A stretch of 64,000 bases of DNA from Chitinophagales bacterium. Its GTDB lineage: Bacteria > Bacteroidota > Bacteroidia > Chitinophagales > Chitinophagaceae. The position numbers and the translations under genes were made by a program. The stretch covers positions 62,001 to 126,000 of the forward strand of contig JAIXLO010000160.1 in assembly GCA_026931325.1 (NCBI GenBank), written 5' to 3'. Below the pieces are notes generated by a model. That model worked only from the letters and a program-made list of their open reading frames with translations, was not told the DNA's origin and ran no database searches. Shown piece by piece: positions 32,049 to 41,016 of the stretch (position 1 is the first letter of the stretch; each line of letters starts with the position of its first letter).

Positions 32049-32624
32049 ATGTATTTATATAAATTTGACGAACAAGAAATAAATAAATGTAGAGAATTTT
32101 CTGAAAAAATTGATACTTCTTTTTATGCAGCAAGAAATCAATTTGATAATGAAAAAAGAAAAAATGACCAATTAGTTGGAAAATTGGGAGAGATTTTATC
32201 TTTTAATTACTTAAAAGATAAAGTAAATAATTTAACGTACCCAGATTTTAAAATTTATGATAAAAAAAATAAATCTTGGGATTTTGATTTAAAAGGAGAC
32301 AAGGCAAATATTCATGTTAAGAGTCAAAATATAATACAATCAAATAGATATGGGGAATCTTGGATATTTCAGGCTGGGAATAAAAAATATAAAAACTATG
32401 ATAAAGAAATTTTTGATAAAATTTCTGATAATCAATATGTTTGTTTTTGTATAGTGGATTTAAAGGAATTTGTAGGTTATTTAAAAATAATTGTATCGCT
32501 AGATGTATTACACAATAACAATTTATTTAAATTGCCAAAATTAGAAAAGTTGCAACAAGCCAATAAATTGGCTGTTTATTATTCTGATCTGAAATCTCTA
32601 AACTTGGAATTTGCTTTTAAATAA
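32049..32624 (+). CDS. PD-(D/E)XK-like nuclease fold protein
   Basis: A 191-residue protein. A conserved-looking helix (VGKLGEILSFNYL, with the nuclease-fold Glu) precedes a short strand (YPDFKIYD) and the putative active site WDFDLKG … NIHVKSQ (D-x20ish-hVKsQ), as in restriction endonuclease-like proteins. The C-terminal half has strand-helix units. It could be a repair or anti-host nuclease. The motif is suggestive, not decisive. Confidence 0.5.
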   Translation: MYLYKFDEQEINKCREFSEKIDTSFYAARNQFDNEKRKNDQLVGKLGEILSFNYLKDKVNNLTYPDFKIYDKKNKSWDFDLKGDKANIHVKSQNIIQSNRYGESWIFQAGNKKYKNYDKEIFDKISDNQYVCFCIVDLKEFVGYLKIIVSLDVLHNNNLFKLPKLEKLQQANKLAVYYSDLKSLNLEFAFK

Positions 32625-32626
32625 GC

Positions 32627-32950
32627 ATGATAAAATGTCCGTTTTGCGATAAACAATTATTACAATATGATACGAAATATACAAGGCTTTTAATACATTA
32701 TAAATGCCCATTTGAATTTGAATTTGATCCTAAATCTAAAATGGTTAGATTTAGCACAAATAAATATTTATGTTCTATTTATTTAGACTATAAATATGAA
32801 ATGATAACAGATTCAGACATTATGCAAAAAAAAGATAGCTTATATCATACAACAAAAATAAGTTTAAAGGGTTTGCATTGTTTAAATCTTTTTGAGAGTA
32901 CAAAAGAAGAGCTAGATAGAAAGATAGATTTAGTGAGTGAATATGAATGA
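32627..32950 (+). CDS. Small zinc-ribbon protein (family member 7)
   Basis: A 107-residue protein with CPFC at residues 4-7; the second metal half is reduced to a single Cys (HYKCPFEFEF). The shorter beta body and C-terminal acidic helix fit the dispersed family. It overlaps the following membrane-protein gene by 8 nt. Confidence 0.5.
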   Translation: MIKCPFCDKQLLQYDTKYTRLLIHYKCPFEFEFDPKSKMVRFSTNKYLCSIYLDYKYEMITDSDIMQKKDSLYHTTKISLKGLHCLNLFESTKEELDRKIDLVSEYE

Positions 32951-33242
32951 ATTGATATTTTTTCTTGCCGTATACGCCATAGCTTATATCATTGTGTATA
33001 AGCCTGGACCATTTTCACTTATTTTTATAGCAAAAGAATATTTATATTCTATAGAATTTGCTAATATAGGAACAGAGCTATATAAAATGCTTAACTGTGT
33101 TTTTTGTTTAAGTTTTTATATAAGCTGCTTTTTATATTTGATAATTAATCACCAAAATATTTCTGTTATTTGTTGCTTAATGTATGGTTTAGCTTCTTCC
33201 GCAGTTTCATATATTATACAGAGTATAGTTGGAGAAAAATGA
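32943..33242 (+). CDS. Small membrane protein (DUF1360-like)
   Basis: A 99-residue protein from ATG 32943 with three hydrophobic spans. The middle segment LNCVFCLSFYIS has the C-x2-C-x2-[FW] pattern of DUF1360-type membrane proteins (found in bacilli and phages), whose function is unknown. It overlaps the next gene by 4 nt. Confidence 0.5.
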   Translation: MNELIFFLAVYAIAYIIVYKPGPFSLIFIAKEYLYSIEFANIGTELYKMLNCVFCLSFYISCFLYLIINHQNISVICCLMYGLASSAVSYIIQSIVGEK

Positions 33243-33433
33243 AAGTAAAAGAATTAATAGAATTATTACAAAAAATGCCACAGGGCGCATCAGTAATAAT
33301 TCCTAGTGGTTATTTAAAGTGGGAACGTGCTAATAGAGTAAGGCTGGGGATATTTTATCCGCATTCTATGGAGTTTGTGCCAGACTCAAACGACGAAGAT
33401 GATGCAAATTCTGTTTTAATAGACACTGAATAA
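33239..33433 (+). CDS. Hypothetical protein (64 aa)
   Basis: ATG 33239 has GGAG 5 nt upstream and overlaps the previous stop. The peptide starts MKVKELIELLQKMPQGASVI and has a short strand-loop-strand body with an acidic tail (SNDEDDANSVLIDTE). This opening (KELI-x-LL-x-xMPxxAxV) occurs in many small phage proteins of unknown function. Confidence 0.6.
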   Translation: MKVKELIELLQKMPQGASVIIPSGYLKWERANRVRLGIFYPHSMEFVPDSNDEDDANSVLIDTE

Positions 33434-33440
33434 GGATTAA

Positions 33441-34127
33441 ATGAGAATATGTCACATTAGCGATTTGCATGGTGAATGGTTTGATATTCCATCAAATTGC
33501 GATATAGTTGTAAATTCTGGTGATTGGCTTATAAATACAAGATATTGGTACAATAAAGTATTAGAAGCTGAATATCAAAAACAATATTTGTTATCAAATA
33601 TAAATAAATTTAAATCTTCATTAAATGATAGACCATATTTTTTTATATTGGGCAATCATGATTTTGTTGCAGCAAATGAAGTAGAAGAGATTTTAAATAA
33701 AAATGGAATCAAGGCATTTAATCTAGAAAATAAATTGGTAACATATAATCAAATTAATTTTTATGGATTTCCATGGATTCCTTATATTAATGGTAAATTC
33801 AACTTTGAATTAAGAGAAGATGAGATGTCAGCAAAAGTTGATGAGCTGATAACTAAAATAAATGAAAATACAATTGATGTTTTAGTTCTTCATTGTCCAA
33901 TAAAAGGTGAGTTATCATTGGAAGTATTTAATGTTGGACAAAATCAATATACTAGCACTGATTATGGTAATAAAATATTAGCTGATAAATTAGATGCAGT
34001 TGTCGAAAGATTGCCGGATTTGTGTTTAGTAGGACATTTACATTATGCTAATGGCATAAAATATAGCAATAGATATAAAATGCTTATTGTTAATTCAGCG
34101 ACTACATTAAATATAATAGATTTTTAA
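33441..34127 (+). CDS. Calcineurin-like metallophosphoesterase
   Basis: A 228-residue protein: ISDLHGEW (first metal Asp/His), NSGDWL (GD), ILGNHDF (GNHD), LVLHCPI (H) and VGHLHYANG (GHxH) in the proper order and spacing. It is related to the YfcE/MPP class acting on nucleotides or phosphodiesters. It is distinct from the PPP phosphatase at 6845 and SbcD at 62827. The substrate cannot be told. Confidence 0.8.
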   Translation: MRICHISDLHGEWFDIPSNCDIVVNSGDWLINTRYWYNKVLEAEYQKQYLLSNINKFKSSLNDRPYFFILGNHDFVAANEVEEILNKNGIKAFNLENKLVTYNQINFYGFPWIPYINGKFNFELREDEMSAKVDELITKINENTIDVLVLHCPIKGELSLEVFNVGQNQYTSTDYGNKILADKLDAVVERLPDLCLVGHLHYANGIKYSNRYKMLIVNSATTLNIIDF

Positions 34128-34136
34128 GGTGCAAAT

Positions 34137-34592
34137 GTGAAACTTATTATTAGAACTTTTGATTATTCCTTTATTGCAGATAAGGTGATTTTAAAAAAAA
34201 TTAAAAAATTAACACTTTCTGATAGTATTTATTGTTCTGGTATGCAATATGAATTGCATAAGATAAGTAAAAAGAAAACAAAACCGAAGGTTAAAATAAT
34301 TTGTTGCTATGCTAAAGGCAATCTTATTGGATGGGGTTTATGTTCAAAAGAAAGAATAAACAAAGAACAAGTAGATTGGTTTTTCAATAAAAAACCAGCA
34401 TTAAGTAATAGTTGGGTTTTTCAAGTATATGTTGAACCATATATGAGAAGAAAAGGTATAGGCAAGAAGATTTTTCATCATGCAATAAAAAAAGTTATTA
34501 AAAATAATAATATATACGTTGCTCCACATGATATTCCATCAAATAGTTTTTTTGATAGTTTTCAAATTAAAAATAAAGTAATTAAAATATAA
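34137..34592 (+). CDS. GNAT-family acetyltransferase
   Basis: A 151-residue protein, GTG start at 34137 with AAGG upstream; the ATG two bases earlier leads straight to a stop. The acetyl-CoA site is in VFQVYVEPYMRRKGIGKKIFHHA (motif A, R-x-x-G-x-G). The preceding strand (IICCYAKGNLIGWGLC) and the final FFDSFQ are also typical. It transfers an acyl group to an unknown amine. Moderate certainty on family, none on target. Confidence 0.7.
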   Translation: MKLIIRTFDYSFIADKVILKKIKKLTLSDSIYCSGMQYELHKISKKKTKPKVKIICCYAKGNLIGWGLCSKERINKEQVDWFFNKKPALSNSWVFQVYVEPYMRRKGIGKKIFHHAIKKVIKNNNIYVAPHDIPSNSFFDSFQIKNKVIKI

Positions 34593-34611
34593 GAGAAAGA
34601 GAAAGATATAA

Positions 34612-35778
34612 ATGGCTAAAGATAATAAATTAGTAACTTCTGATTACAACTTAATTAAATTAAATCCATCTTCCTTAGAAGAAACACTCAAGGCTTCTAT
34701 TGAGTCCGGAATTTCTATGGCTGTCTTTGGAAGAAGAGGCACAGGAAAAACACAAATAAGCAAACAAGTAATCAGTGATTTAGCAAAGCATGAGCAATAT
34801 GCTAACTTATCTGTTTATGAAAGAGTGGATATGGGCGGCTATCCAAATATGATGAAGGATTCTAAATTCGTTGATTTTAGATTACCTGCATTTTATGAAA
34901 AAATGATTGAAGGAGATAAACCTGTTGTAGCTCTATTGGATGAAGTTGATAAAGCAGATCCAAGTTTGTGGGCTCCTCTTCTAGAATTCGTGCAATTTAA
35001 ATCAATTAACGGTATTAAATTGCCAAACTTAAAGTGTGTCATAATGACAGGCAACTTAATTTCTGAAGGCGGAAATAAACCATGTCTACCTCTATTAGAC
35101 AGAACTGCAAAATTTTTGGTAGAGCCGGACGTAAGTTCATGGCTAAAATGGTCTGCCGACAGAGGAAAAATTCACAGTTCAATTACAGCATATATAAATG
35201 ATAATGGACCTGATCTTTACGGTGATGTAGATCCAGATAGCAGTTATGCAGATCCATCTCCCCGTTCTTGGGAGCTTGCATCAAATGCAATTAAATTTGG
35301 TGAAGCTAATAACTGGTCACCTCATACAATTATCAATATGGTTTCTGGGTGTATAGGAAATTCAATTGGTCTAAAATACAAAGCTTACTTCGATCATTAT
35401 CAAAAAATAGTTCCTTTTGTTAATAAAGTCTTTAAAGGAGAAAATGTTAAAAAAGAATATGACGCGCTAAAGCCAACTGAACAAATGGTTGCTTGTATGC
35501 AAACTTGTGCTAGATTATGTGTATTAATTGATCAATATGCTGAAGCTAGTGGTAAAACACGCCAAAGATTCATGAGCGTTACTCCAGTAAAGATTCCAGA
35601 AGATCTAGACAAAGCATTGACAAATACTGCTAAGTTTTTAGATATAACATCTCCAGAAATATTTTTAATTGGATTTAGAACACAAATAACAATTAAAAAA
35701 TTAATTGTTTGTGGATTAGATGAGCACCCAGAATTTAGCAAAGTAATTGAAAAAGTAAGAAAACAAATTAAAGAATAA
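34612..35778 (+). CDS. MoxR-type AAA+ ATPase
   Basis: A 388-residue protein: Walker A FGRRGTGKT (39-47), Walker B VALLDEVDKAD (about 105-115), sensor MTGNLISEG, and arginine-finger region LDRTAKF. It is a MoxR/RavA-like protein, which with a VWA partner acts as a chaperone that inserts metal or remodels complexes. The next gene encodes exactly such a VWA partner, so they likely form one machine. Strong SD (AAAGAGAAAG). Well-balanced composition suggests high expression. Confidence 0.85.
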   Translation: MAKDNKLVTSDYNLIKLNPSSLEETLKASIESGISMAVFGRRGTGKTQISKQVISDLAKHEQYANLSVYERVDMGGYPNMMKDSKFVDFRLPAFYEKMIEGDKPVVALLDEVDKADPSLWAPLLEFVQFKSINGIKLPNLKCVIMTGNLISEGGNKPCLPLLDRTAKFLVEPDVSSWLKWSADRGKIHSSITAYINDNGPDLYGDVDPDSSYADPSPRSWELASNAIKFGEANNWSPHTIINMVSGCIGNSIGLKYKAYFDHYQKIVPFVNKVFKGENVKKEYDALKPTEQMVACMQTCARLCVLIDQYAEASGKTRQRFMSVTPVKIPEDLDKALTNTAKFLDITSPEIFLIGFRTQITIKKLIVCGLDEHPEFSKVIEKVRKQIKE

Positions 35779-35789
35779 TTGTTGTATCT

Positions 35790-35809
35790 GGGAGAACTCG
35801 GTTTCTCCC
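35790..35809 (+). other. Intercistronic hairpin
   Basis: GGGAGAA 35790-35796 pairs with TTCTCCC 35803-35809 (6-nt loop). No U-tract follows (TCGCCCC), so it is an unlikely terminator; it may set the relative expression of the MoxR and VWA genes by RNA processing. Confidence 0.5.
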
Positions 35810-35856
35810 TCGCCCCTAACATTCGTTTATTTAATAATTAAAAATAAGGAATTAAA

Positions 35857-37551
35857 ATGAAGTTTAGTAGAGTATCTAAGGGTATTGACCCAAAAATTGT
35901 AGAAAAATGTGAAGAAAAGTTGTCAAAATTATTTTTATTGCTATCTTTAAGATACGATCAAAAAGGCAACGACGCCAATGAAATTGGAGGAGATCCATTA
36001 GTATCTCTTTTATTAATTCCTTATGAACATGTTTTAACAAATGTCATACCAACGGCTGCAACGGATGGCAAAAGATATTTTTGGAATCCTGACTTTTTAT
36101 TAAAATTAACTTATTTGGGTACAAGATTTGTTGGGGCGCATGAAGCCTTCCACGCATATTTTATGCATCCAGAAAGAGCGGCTGGTAAAATTCCAAAATT
36201 ATGGAATATTGCCGTAGACTACATTGTTAATGGCTTTATTATGGAAGATCTTTCAAAAAGAGGATTAAAATCATCGAATGAATTTACAAGACATCTTGGT
36301 AAATTTATGACATTAAAAAATTATGCCGAGTTGTTAAAAAATCCATTTAATCCTCCAAAAGAAGTTAAAGAGATAATGGGAGATAGCAAAGAGTACCATT
36401 CATCTGTAGAATTGCCAGATGTATATTCAGAAGCAGAATTAACAGAAGAGCAAAAAAAAGAAATACAGAGAAGAAGAGAAATGAACAGTTTCTTTTTTGC
36501 AGATCCAGATTTAGAAAAAGATATGAAAAGTCCTGAAAAAATATATTCATATTTATATTCTATGTTGCCAAAATGTCCAGAATGTGGAAAAGTTGGTGTA
36601 TATGTAAATCCAAAATCAAAACAAAAAAACAAAAACAAAAGCGGCGGAAATTCTGGCGGATCTAATAATGATGGCGATAAAGATAAATCGCAATCGCAAT
36701 CGCAATCACAATCGCAATCTGGAGATGGTGGCGATAAAGATGATTCAAAGAATCAGGGAAATAGTAAAGGATGTTCTCATGGTTGTTCTACTTGTGGAGG
36801 AGCAGAATCTATAGATATATTTGGATTTGGTGATACATTAGATCAACACATAGATCCAAAAGAAACAAAAGAAGAAATGGCTCATAGACTTGCACAAGCA
36901 ATTGATCATGCAAAAAGACAAATGAGTTCTCATAATGTTGGTCACATTCCGGGAGGATTAGAGGATGAACTTGGAGAGCTTATAAAACCTCAAATAAGAT
37001 GGCAAGATCATATTAAAGCTAAAATGGCAAGAATAAGACAAGGCGGTGCTAAAAATGACTGGACTAGATTTAAATCTAGACCATTATCATATCATGCAAT
37101 AATTCCAAAAAGAAGAGAGTATTATTTAAATTTTGTATGCTTGCTAGATACTTCTGGAAGTATGTCAAATGATGATATTGTATATGGATTATCGCAATTG
37201 CAATCATTAGATACAAAAGCTGAGGGTTGGGTAATACCAGCAGATGCAACTGTTTATTATGATCAAGCAACACAAATAAAAAAGTGTGATTCTGAAACAT
37301 TAAAGAAAACAAAAGTTGTAGGTCGCGGAGGAACTTGTTTTACTAGCTTTTTTTCAGAATATAAAAATCATTTTGGCGATGCAGATTTCTTAATAGTTAT
37401 CACAGACGGATGGCTTTCTCCAGGAGAACTAGAAGCTGCAACTAATCCAGGAATTCCTGTATATTTCATAATTACCTCTGACCACTCATCATTTCATCCT
37501 CCATTTGGTAAAACATTTAAATTAAGAAATGGTGATACTACAGCTAAGTAA
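35857..37551 (+). CDS. Putative metallopeptidase plus VWA-domain protein
   Basis: A 564-residue protein. The N-terminal DUF2201-like domain has HEAFHAYFMHPE (about 95-106), an HExxH-type zinc site. The middle has a CPECGKVGVY ribbon and a low-complexity linker (Ser-Gln repeats, then Cys-rich CSHGCSTCGG). The C-terminal VWA-like domain has the MIDAS DTSGSMS near residue 430 and TDGW. Proteins of this fused type sit beside MoxR ATPases in bacteria and phages. Its likely role is as substrate adaptor or protease of the MoxR machine. Confidence 0.8.
   Translation: MKFSRVSKGIDPKIVEKCEEKLSKLFLLLSLRYDQKGNDANEIGGDPLVSLLLIPYEHVLTNVIPTAATDGKRYFWNPDFLLKLTYLGTRFVGAHEAFHAYFMHPERAAGKIPKLWNIAVDYIVNGFIMEDLSKRGLKSSNEFTRHLGKFMTLKNYAELLKNPFNPPKEVKEIMGDSKEYHSSVELPDVYSEAELTEEQKKEIQRRREMNSFFFADPDLEKDMKSPEKIYSYLYSMLPKCPECGKVGVYVNPKSKQKNKNKSGGNSGGSNNDGDKDKSQSQSQSQSQSGDGGDKDDSKNQGNSKGCSHGCSTCGGAESIDIFGFGDTLDQHIDPKETKEEMAHRLAQAIDHAKRQMSSHNVGHIPGGLEDELGELIKPQIRWQDHIKAKMARIRQGGAKNDWTRFKSRPLSYHAIIPKRREYYLNFVCLLDTSGSMSNDDIVYGLSQLQSLDTKAEGWVIPADATVYYDQATQIKKCDSETLKKTKVVGRGGTCFTSFFSEYKNHFGDADFLIVITDGWLSPGELEAATNPGIPVYFIITSDHSSFHPPFGKTFKLRNGDTTAK
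36688..36720 (+). repeat. TCGCAA tandem repeat in VWA gene
   Basis: Five near-perfect copies of the hexamer TCGCAA encode a Ser-Gln linker between the ribbon and VWA domains. Slippage here would change linker length by whole codons only, without disturbing the frame. Confidence 0.8.
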
Positions 37552-37554
37552 CGG

Positions 37555-37577
37555 TTGGTTAAAGTCACTTTAACCAA
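37555..37577 (+). promoter_or_regulatory. Leader hairpin before rIIA-like gene
   Basis: TTGGTTAAAG 37555-37564 pairs perfectly with CTTTAACCAA 37568-37577 around a TCA loop. It lies between the VWA stop and the SD (AAAGGG) of the rIIA-like gene. No U-tract, so it is more likely a regulatory or processing hairpin. Confidence 0.6.
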
Positions 37578-37593
37578 TCATAGAAAGGGTTTA

Positions 37594-39663
37594 ATGGAAG
37601 TATTTGATATAAATAAAGTAAATATTAGCGATGGTTTAGATGGTAAAAATTTTTCTATAGACGATAATCCGTTTATTTTTGAAATTTTAAGAAGTAGGAT
37701 GTATAGTAATCCTATTGGTACTATATGTAGAGAAATTTCTTGTAATGCTCGTGATGCACATAGACAAATTGGAAGTGATAAGCCTATAGAAATAACTTGT
37801 CCTACATACAGTTTGCCTATCTTTAAAGTAAAAGATTATGGTCCAGGCATCTCACCAGACCTAATAGAAAACGTATTTACTAATTATGGCGCGTCTACTA
37901 AAAGACAAGATAATAATTTAACTGGCGGATTTGGGTTAGGTGCGAAAACACCATTTTCTTATACTGATTCATTTAACATAGTAACCAATGTAGATGGAGT
38001 TTGTTATCATTATGTTTGCTATATAGATTCTTCAAAAAAAGGCAAAGCTTCATTATTATCAAAAACAAATACAAGTGAACCAAATGGTACAGAAATAATA
38101 ATAGAAGTAAATAAAAATGATATTAATAAGTTTTATGAAGGTATACAAACATACATTCAGTATTGGGCAGAACCAGTAATAGTAAAAAATTTTACATTTT
38201 CTAAAAAGAATTTTTTATTTACATATGATGATTTTTCAATAGATAAAAATGATTCATATTGGTACTCTAAAACTATTAATGTTTTAATAGATGGAATTTG
38301 TTATTCAGTACAAAATCCAAATATAAAATATACTACATTTTTAAATGATTTAAAGCATAGCGTATTTTTTCACTTTAAAAACGGAGAATTATCATTATCT
38401 GCAACTAGAGAGCAATTATTTTTTGATCAAAAAACAATTAAAGCAATAACAGATAGAATTAACAAGTTTCAAACGCAATTTCAAGAGTATTTTTATAATT
38501 ATTTGAATTCTTTTGCAGCGTTCAAAGATGCTCAAAAAACTTATTCAAATATAGCTTCAAGTTATTTTAATAATGAATATAGCTTTTATAATTTATCACT
38601 AGATTATAAAGGAAAGCCATTTATTAAAAGTAATTCAATTATACTTCCATATAACAATGTGGCATTTGCTCAATATGGCTCTAAAGTAAGAGCAAGTACA
38701 ACTGGAAGAATTTTAGTAGATTCTTCTTCTCTAATTACTTACAATGACTTTGATGATATTGAGCTAGAAATAATAAAACCCTCACATATTAAAAATTTGC
38801 TTAATGATAAAATTAAACTTGTTCAAATAATAGATAACTCACTAATTGAAGAAGCCAAGACAAAAATAGATTTTGATGAGTTTGATATTAAACCATTATC
38901 AAGTTATATAAGCAAACCAAAAATAAAAAAACAAACATCGAGAATAACATTATTTAAATTTAATAATGGTTATTTTGATAGAGTTGCTTATAGAGTAAGT
39001 AGGGAAGACAAAAATAGAGTTATTTTATGTAAATTTTCAAAAGATAAGCAATCTATCATTTTTAATGATAAAAAAGTATATCTAAATAATTTATTGTTCC
39101 TTGATAAAATAGGAGTTTCATTATATGGAGTTAATGAACTTTTATCAGAAGAATCATATGCTGATGTGCTAGAAGATTTTGATAACATAGAAGATTTTAT
39201 AGAAGAATATATAAATGAAAATAAACAAAAATATATTTTAAATCAAGCAAGATTTAATGTATTAAATAAATTTAAATACAAGGATTTATATTTTTATGGT
39301 CATGAGCAATTATTTATTAATTATTTAGGTTTTCATGAAGATTATTTTTCTACTATAGAAAAAATTACAAAAGAATTAAAAATAGATGATGATAGTTTAG
39401 TTTCCTATAGGAATTTTGAAAACATATGTTTAAAAAATAATTTGGAGGAGGAAATATTTGAAGAAGAACAAAGGATTATAAATAGAATTGGAACAATAGA
39501 TGTTGAAGTTCTAAATGAAGATTTTATAAAAAAATATCCTTTATTTGAAGAAATATTTAAATCATTCCGCTCTCGTTATGAAAATGAAGATTTTATAAAA
39601 AAGGCTTGCGATTATATGAATGCGCTAAATTTCGTAAATCATAATGTTGAAAAAAATAAATGA
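37594..39663 (+). CDS. rIIA-like GHKL ATPase
   Basis: 689 residues from ATG 37594, chosen because AAAGGG lies 5 nt upstream and the hairpin occupies the bases before. The GHKL (Hsp90-type) ATP site is clear: N-box REISCNARDAH (46-56), DYGPGIS (81-87) and GGFGLGAKTPFSYTDSF (111-127). Phage rIIA proteins share this layout; T4 rIIA with rIIB affects lysis inhibition and exclusion. No rIIB is visible beside it. It may function with the MoxR-VWA pair (context inference). Confidence 0.8.
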   Translation: MEVFDINKVNISDGLDGKNFSIDDNPFIFEILRSRMYSNPIGTICREISCNARDAHRQIGSDKPIEITCPTYSLPIFKVKDYGPGISPDLIENVFTNYGASTKRQDNNLTGGFGLGAKTPFSYTDSFNIVTNVDGVCYHYVCYIDSSKKGKASLLSKTNTSEPNGTEIIIEVNKNDINKFYEGIQTYIQYWAEPVIVKNFTFSKKNFLFTYDDFSIDKNDSYWYSKTINVLIDGICYSVQNPNIKYTTFLNDLKHSVFFHFKNGELSLSATREQLFFDQKTIKAITDRINKFQTQFQEYFYNYLNSFAAFKDAQKTYSNIASSYFNNEYSFYNLSLDYKGKPFIKSNSIILPYNNVAFAQYGSKVRASTTGRILVDSSSLITYNDFDDIELEIIKPSHIKNLLNDKIKLVQIIDNSLIEEAKTKIDFDEFDIKPLSSYISKPKIKKQTSRITLFKFNNGYFDRVAYRVSREDKNRVILCKFSKDKQSIIFNDKKVYLNNLLFLDKIGVSLYGVNELLSEESYADVLEDFDNIEDFIEEYINENKQKYILNQARFNVLNKFKYKDLYFYGHEQLFINYLGFHEDYFSTIEKITKELKIDDDSLVSYRNFENICLKNNLEEEIFEEEQRIINRIGTIDVEVLNEDFIKKYPLFEEIFKSFRSRYENEDFIKKACDYMNALNFVNHNVEKNK

Positions 39664-39880
39664 AGAGATGTTATGGAAAGCAGCCAATAAGAAAAAATTC
39701 AGTTTTGATGGTTGGGAAAATTATCAAATAAAATATAAGTTGGTTTATAATGGATTTATACAAGGTGTCATTCCGTTAGCTAAATTTTTAAAAGTAAAAT
39801 ATCCTTTAGATAATTGTGATTGTTTTGAGTGTAAAAATAAAACTATTAAAAATATTATGGAAAGATTAAAATATGAATAA
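39644..39880 (+). CDS. Hypothetical protein
   Basis: A 78-residue protein with a pair CDCFECK near the C-terminus. The start may be ATG 39644 (20-nt overlap) or ATG 39668. Unrecognised; it overlaps purA by 8 nt. Confidence 0.45.
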   Translation: MLKKINEEMLWKAANKKKFSFDGWENYQIKYKLVYNGFIQGVIPLAKFLKVKYPLDNCDCFECKNKTIKNIMERLKYE

Positions 39881-41015
39881 TATAGCAATACTAGACCCAC
39901 TTTGGGGCGATAATGGTAAGGGCGGATGGACGCATAAATTTTCACCTCAATTTGATTGGGTGGTAAAATGTGCCGGCGGTAATAATTGTGGGCATACGTT
40001 ATACTATATGGATAAAAAATATGTGCATCATTTAGTACCATCTATTAATTTTGAAGAGTCTGATGCAAAAGGGTTTATATCGTGTAATACTGTAATTGAC
40101 TTACAGGCTATGTATGATGAAATAATAGATTTAGAAAAATCATTTAAAGGCGTTGGATCTAGATTATATGTGGATGTAAATGCCCATGTAGTTACAGAAT
40201 CTCATAAAACAGAAGATAGAGAAGCCAATAAGCATATTGGAACTACCGGAAAAGGAATTGGTCCTTGCTATAGAGACAAAATAAATAGATCTGGCACAAG
40301 AATAAAAGATCTATTTAATAATAATGATGTAAAGAAATTAAAAGAAATTGGTGTAACATTTACAACATTTTCTGCTTTATATGATAATTTTATGAAGTCA
40401 AAGTTATTATTTGAAGGATCTCAAGGAATTCTATTAGATATAGATCATGGTACTTATCCATATGTAACATCATCTCAAACTAATTTAGCTTCTATAGTAG
40501 CCTCTGGATTTGCAAATAAACACTTATTACCAAATAAAGTATTTGGTGTAGCTAAATGTTATGCTACTAGAGTTGGCAATGGTCCATTCCCAAGTGAACT
40601 AATGAATGATGTTGGAGAAAAACTAAGAGAGCTTGGTAAAGAATATGGAGCAACAACTGGAAGACCAAGAAGAGTTGGATGGTTGGATATTCCTTTATTA
40701 AATTACTCATGTAGAGTAAGTGGCATAACTAATCTTATATTTACTAAATTTGACGTACTAAACAATTTTGATGATTTACATGTTGTAACTCATTATAAGC
40801 TGGGCGAACAATTTGTATCAAGAATAGATGATTTAGATATTATAAAAAATAAAACTGTTAATGACTTAAGTTTAGAAAAAGTTTCTAAATGGAACGATGC
40901 TTCAAATATACAACAATTAAAATCATTTTTTAATATTGTTGATAAATATGTTGATGTTCCAGTAGAATATATATCTTTTGGTACAAAGAAAGAAGATTTT
41001 AAAAAAATTGGATGA
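39873..41015 (+). CDS. purA: Adenylosuccinate synthetase
   Basis: A 380-residue protein with the family's motifs: LDPLWGDNGKGGWTH (catalytic D13), GGNNCGHTLYY (H41), TTGKGIGPCYRDK, EGSQGILLDIDHGTYPYVTSS, GVAKCYATRVGNGPFPSEL and TTGRPRRVGWLD. It joins IMP and aspartate with GTP to give adenylosuccinate. The usual D13 is kept; phage PurZ enzymes for the 2-aminoadenine (Z) genome carry a Ser-type replacement there, so a normal AMP pathway role is more likely. It is shorter than bacterial PurA (about 430). Confidence 0.9.
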   Translation: MNNIAILDPLWGDNGKGGWTHKFSPQFDWVVKCAGGNNCGHTLYYMDKKYVHHLVPSINFEESDAKGFISCNTVIDLQAMYDEIIDLEKSFKGVGSRLYVDVNAHVVTESHKTEDREANKHIGTTGKGIGPCYRDKINRSGTRIKDLFNNNDVKKLKEIGVTFTTFSALYDNFMKSKLLFEGSQGILLDIDHGTYPYVTSSQTNLASIVASGFANKHLLPNKVFGVAKCYATRVGNGPFPSELMNDVGEKLRELGKEYGATTGRPRRVGWLDIPLLNYSCRVSGITNLIFTKFDVLNNFDDLHVVTHYKLGEQFVSRIDDLDIIKNKTVNDLSLEKVSKWNDASNIQQLKSFFNIVDKYVDVPVEYISFGTKKEDFKKIG

Positions 41016-41016
41016 T

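Noticed and set aside
36321-36638. Long open frame antisense to the VWA gene (and similar antisense frames inside 16328-18994 and other genes)
   Set aside because: They lie fully inside genes with clear domains, lack ribosome-binding sites, and have composition expected of antisense shadows.
34612-37551. MoxR-VWA pair as part of a host-type ternary defence island
   Set aside because: No nuclease or other defence effector sits next to it; the neighbours are phage genes, so a phage-machine role is favoured.
39873-41015. PurZ of a 2-aminoadenine (Z) genome
   Set aside because: The catalytic Asp13 typical of PurA is present, and no DatZ- or DpoZ-like gene is seen.
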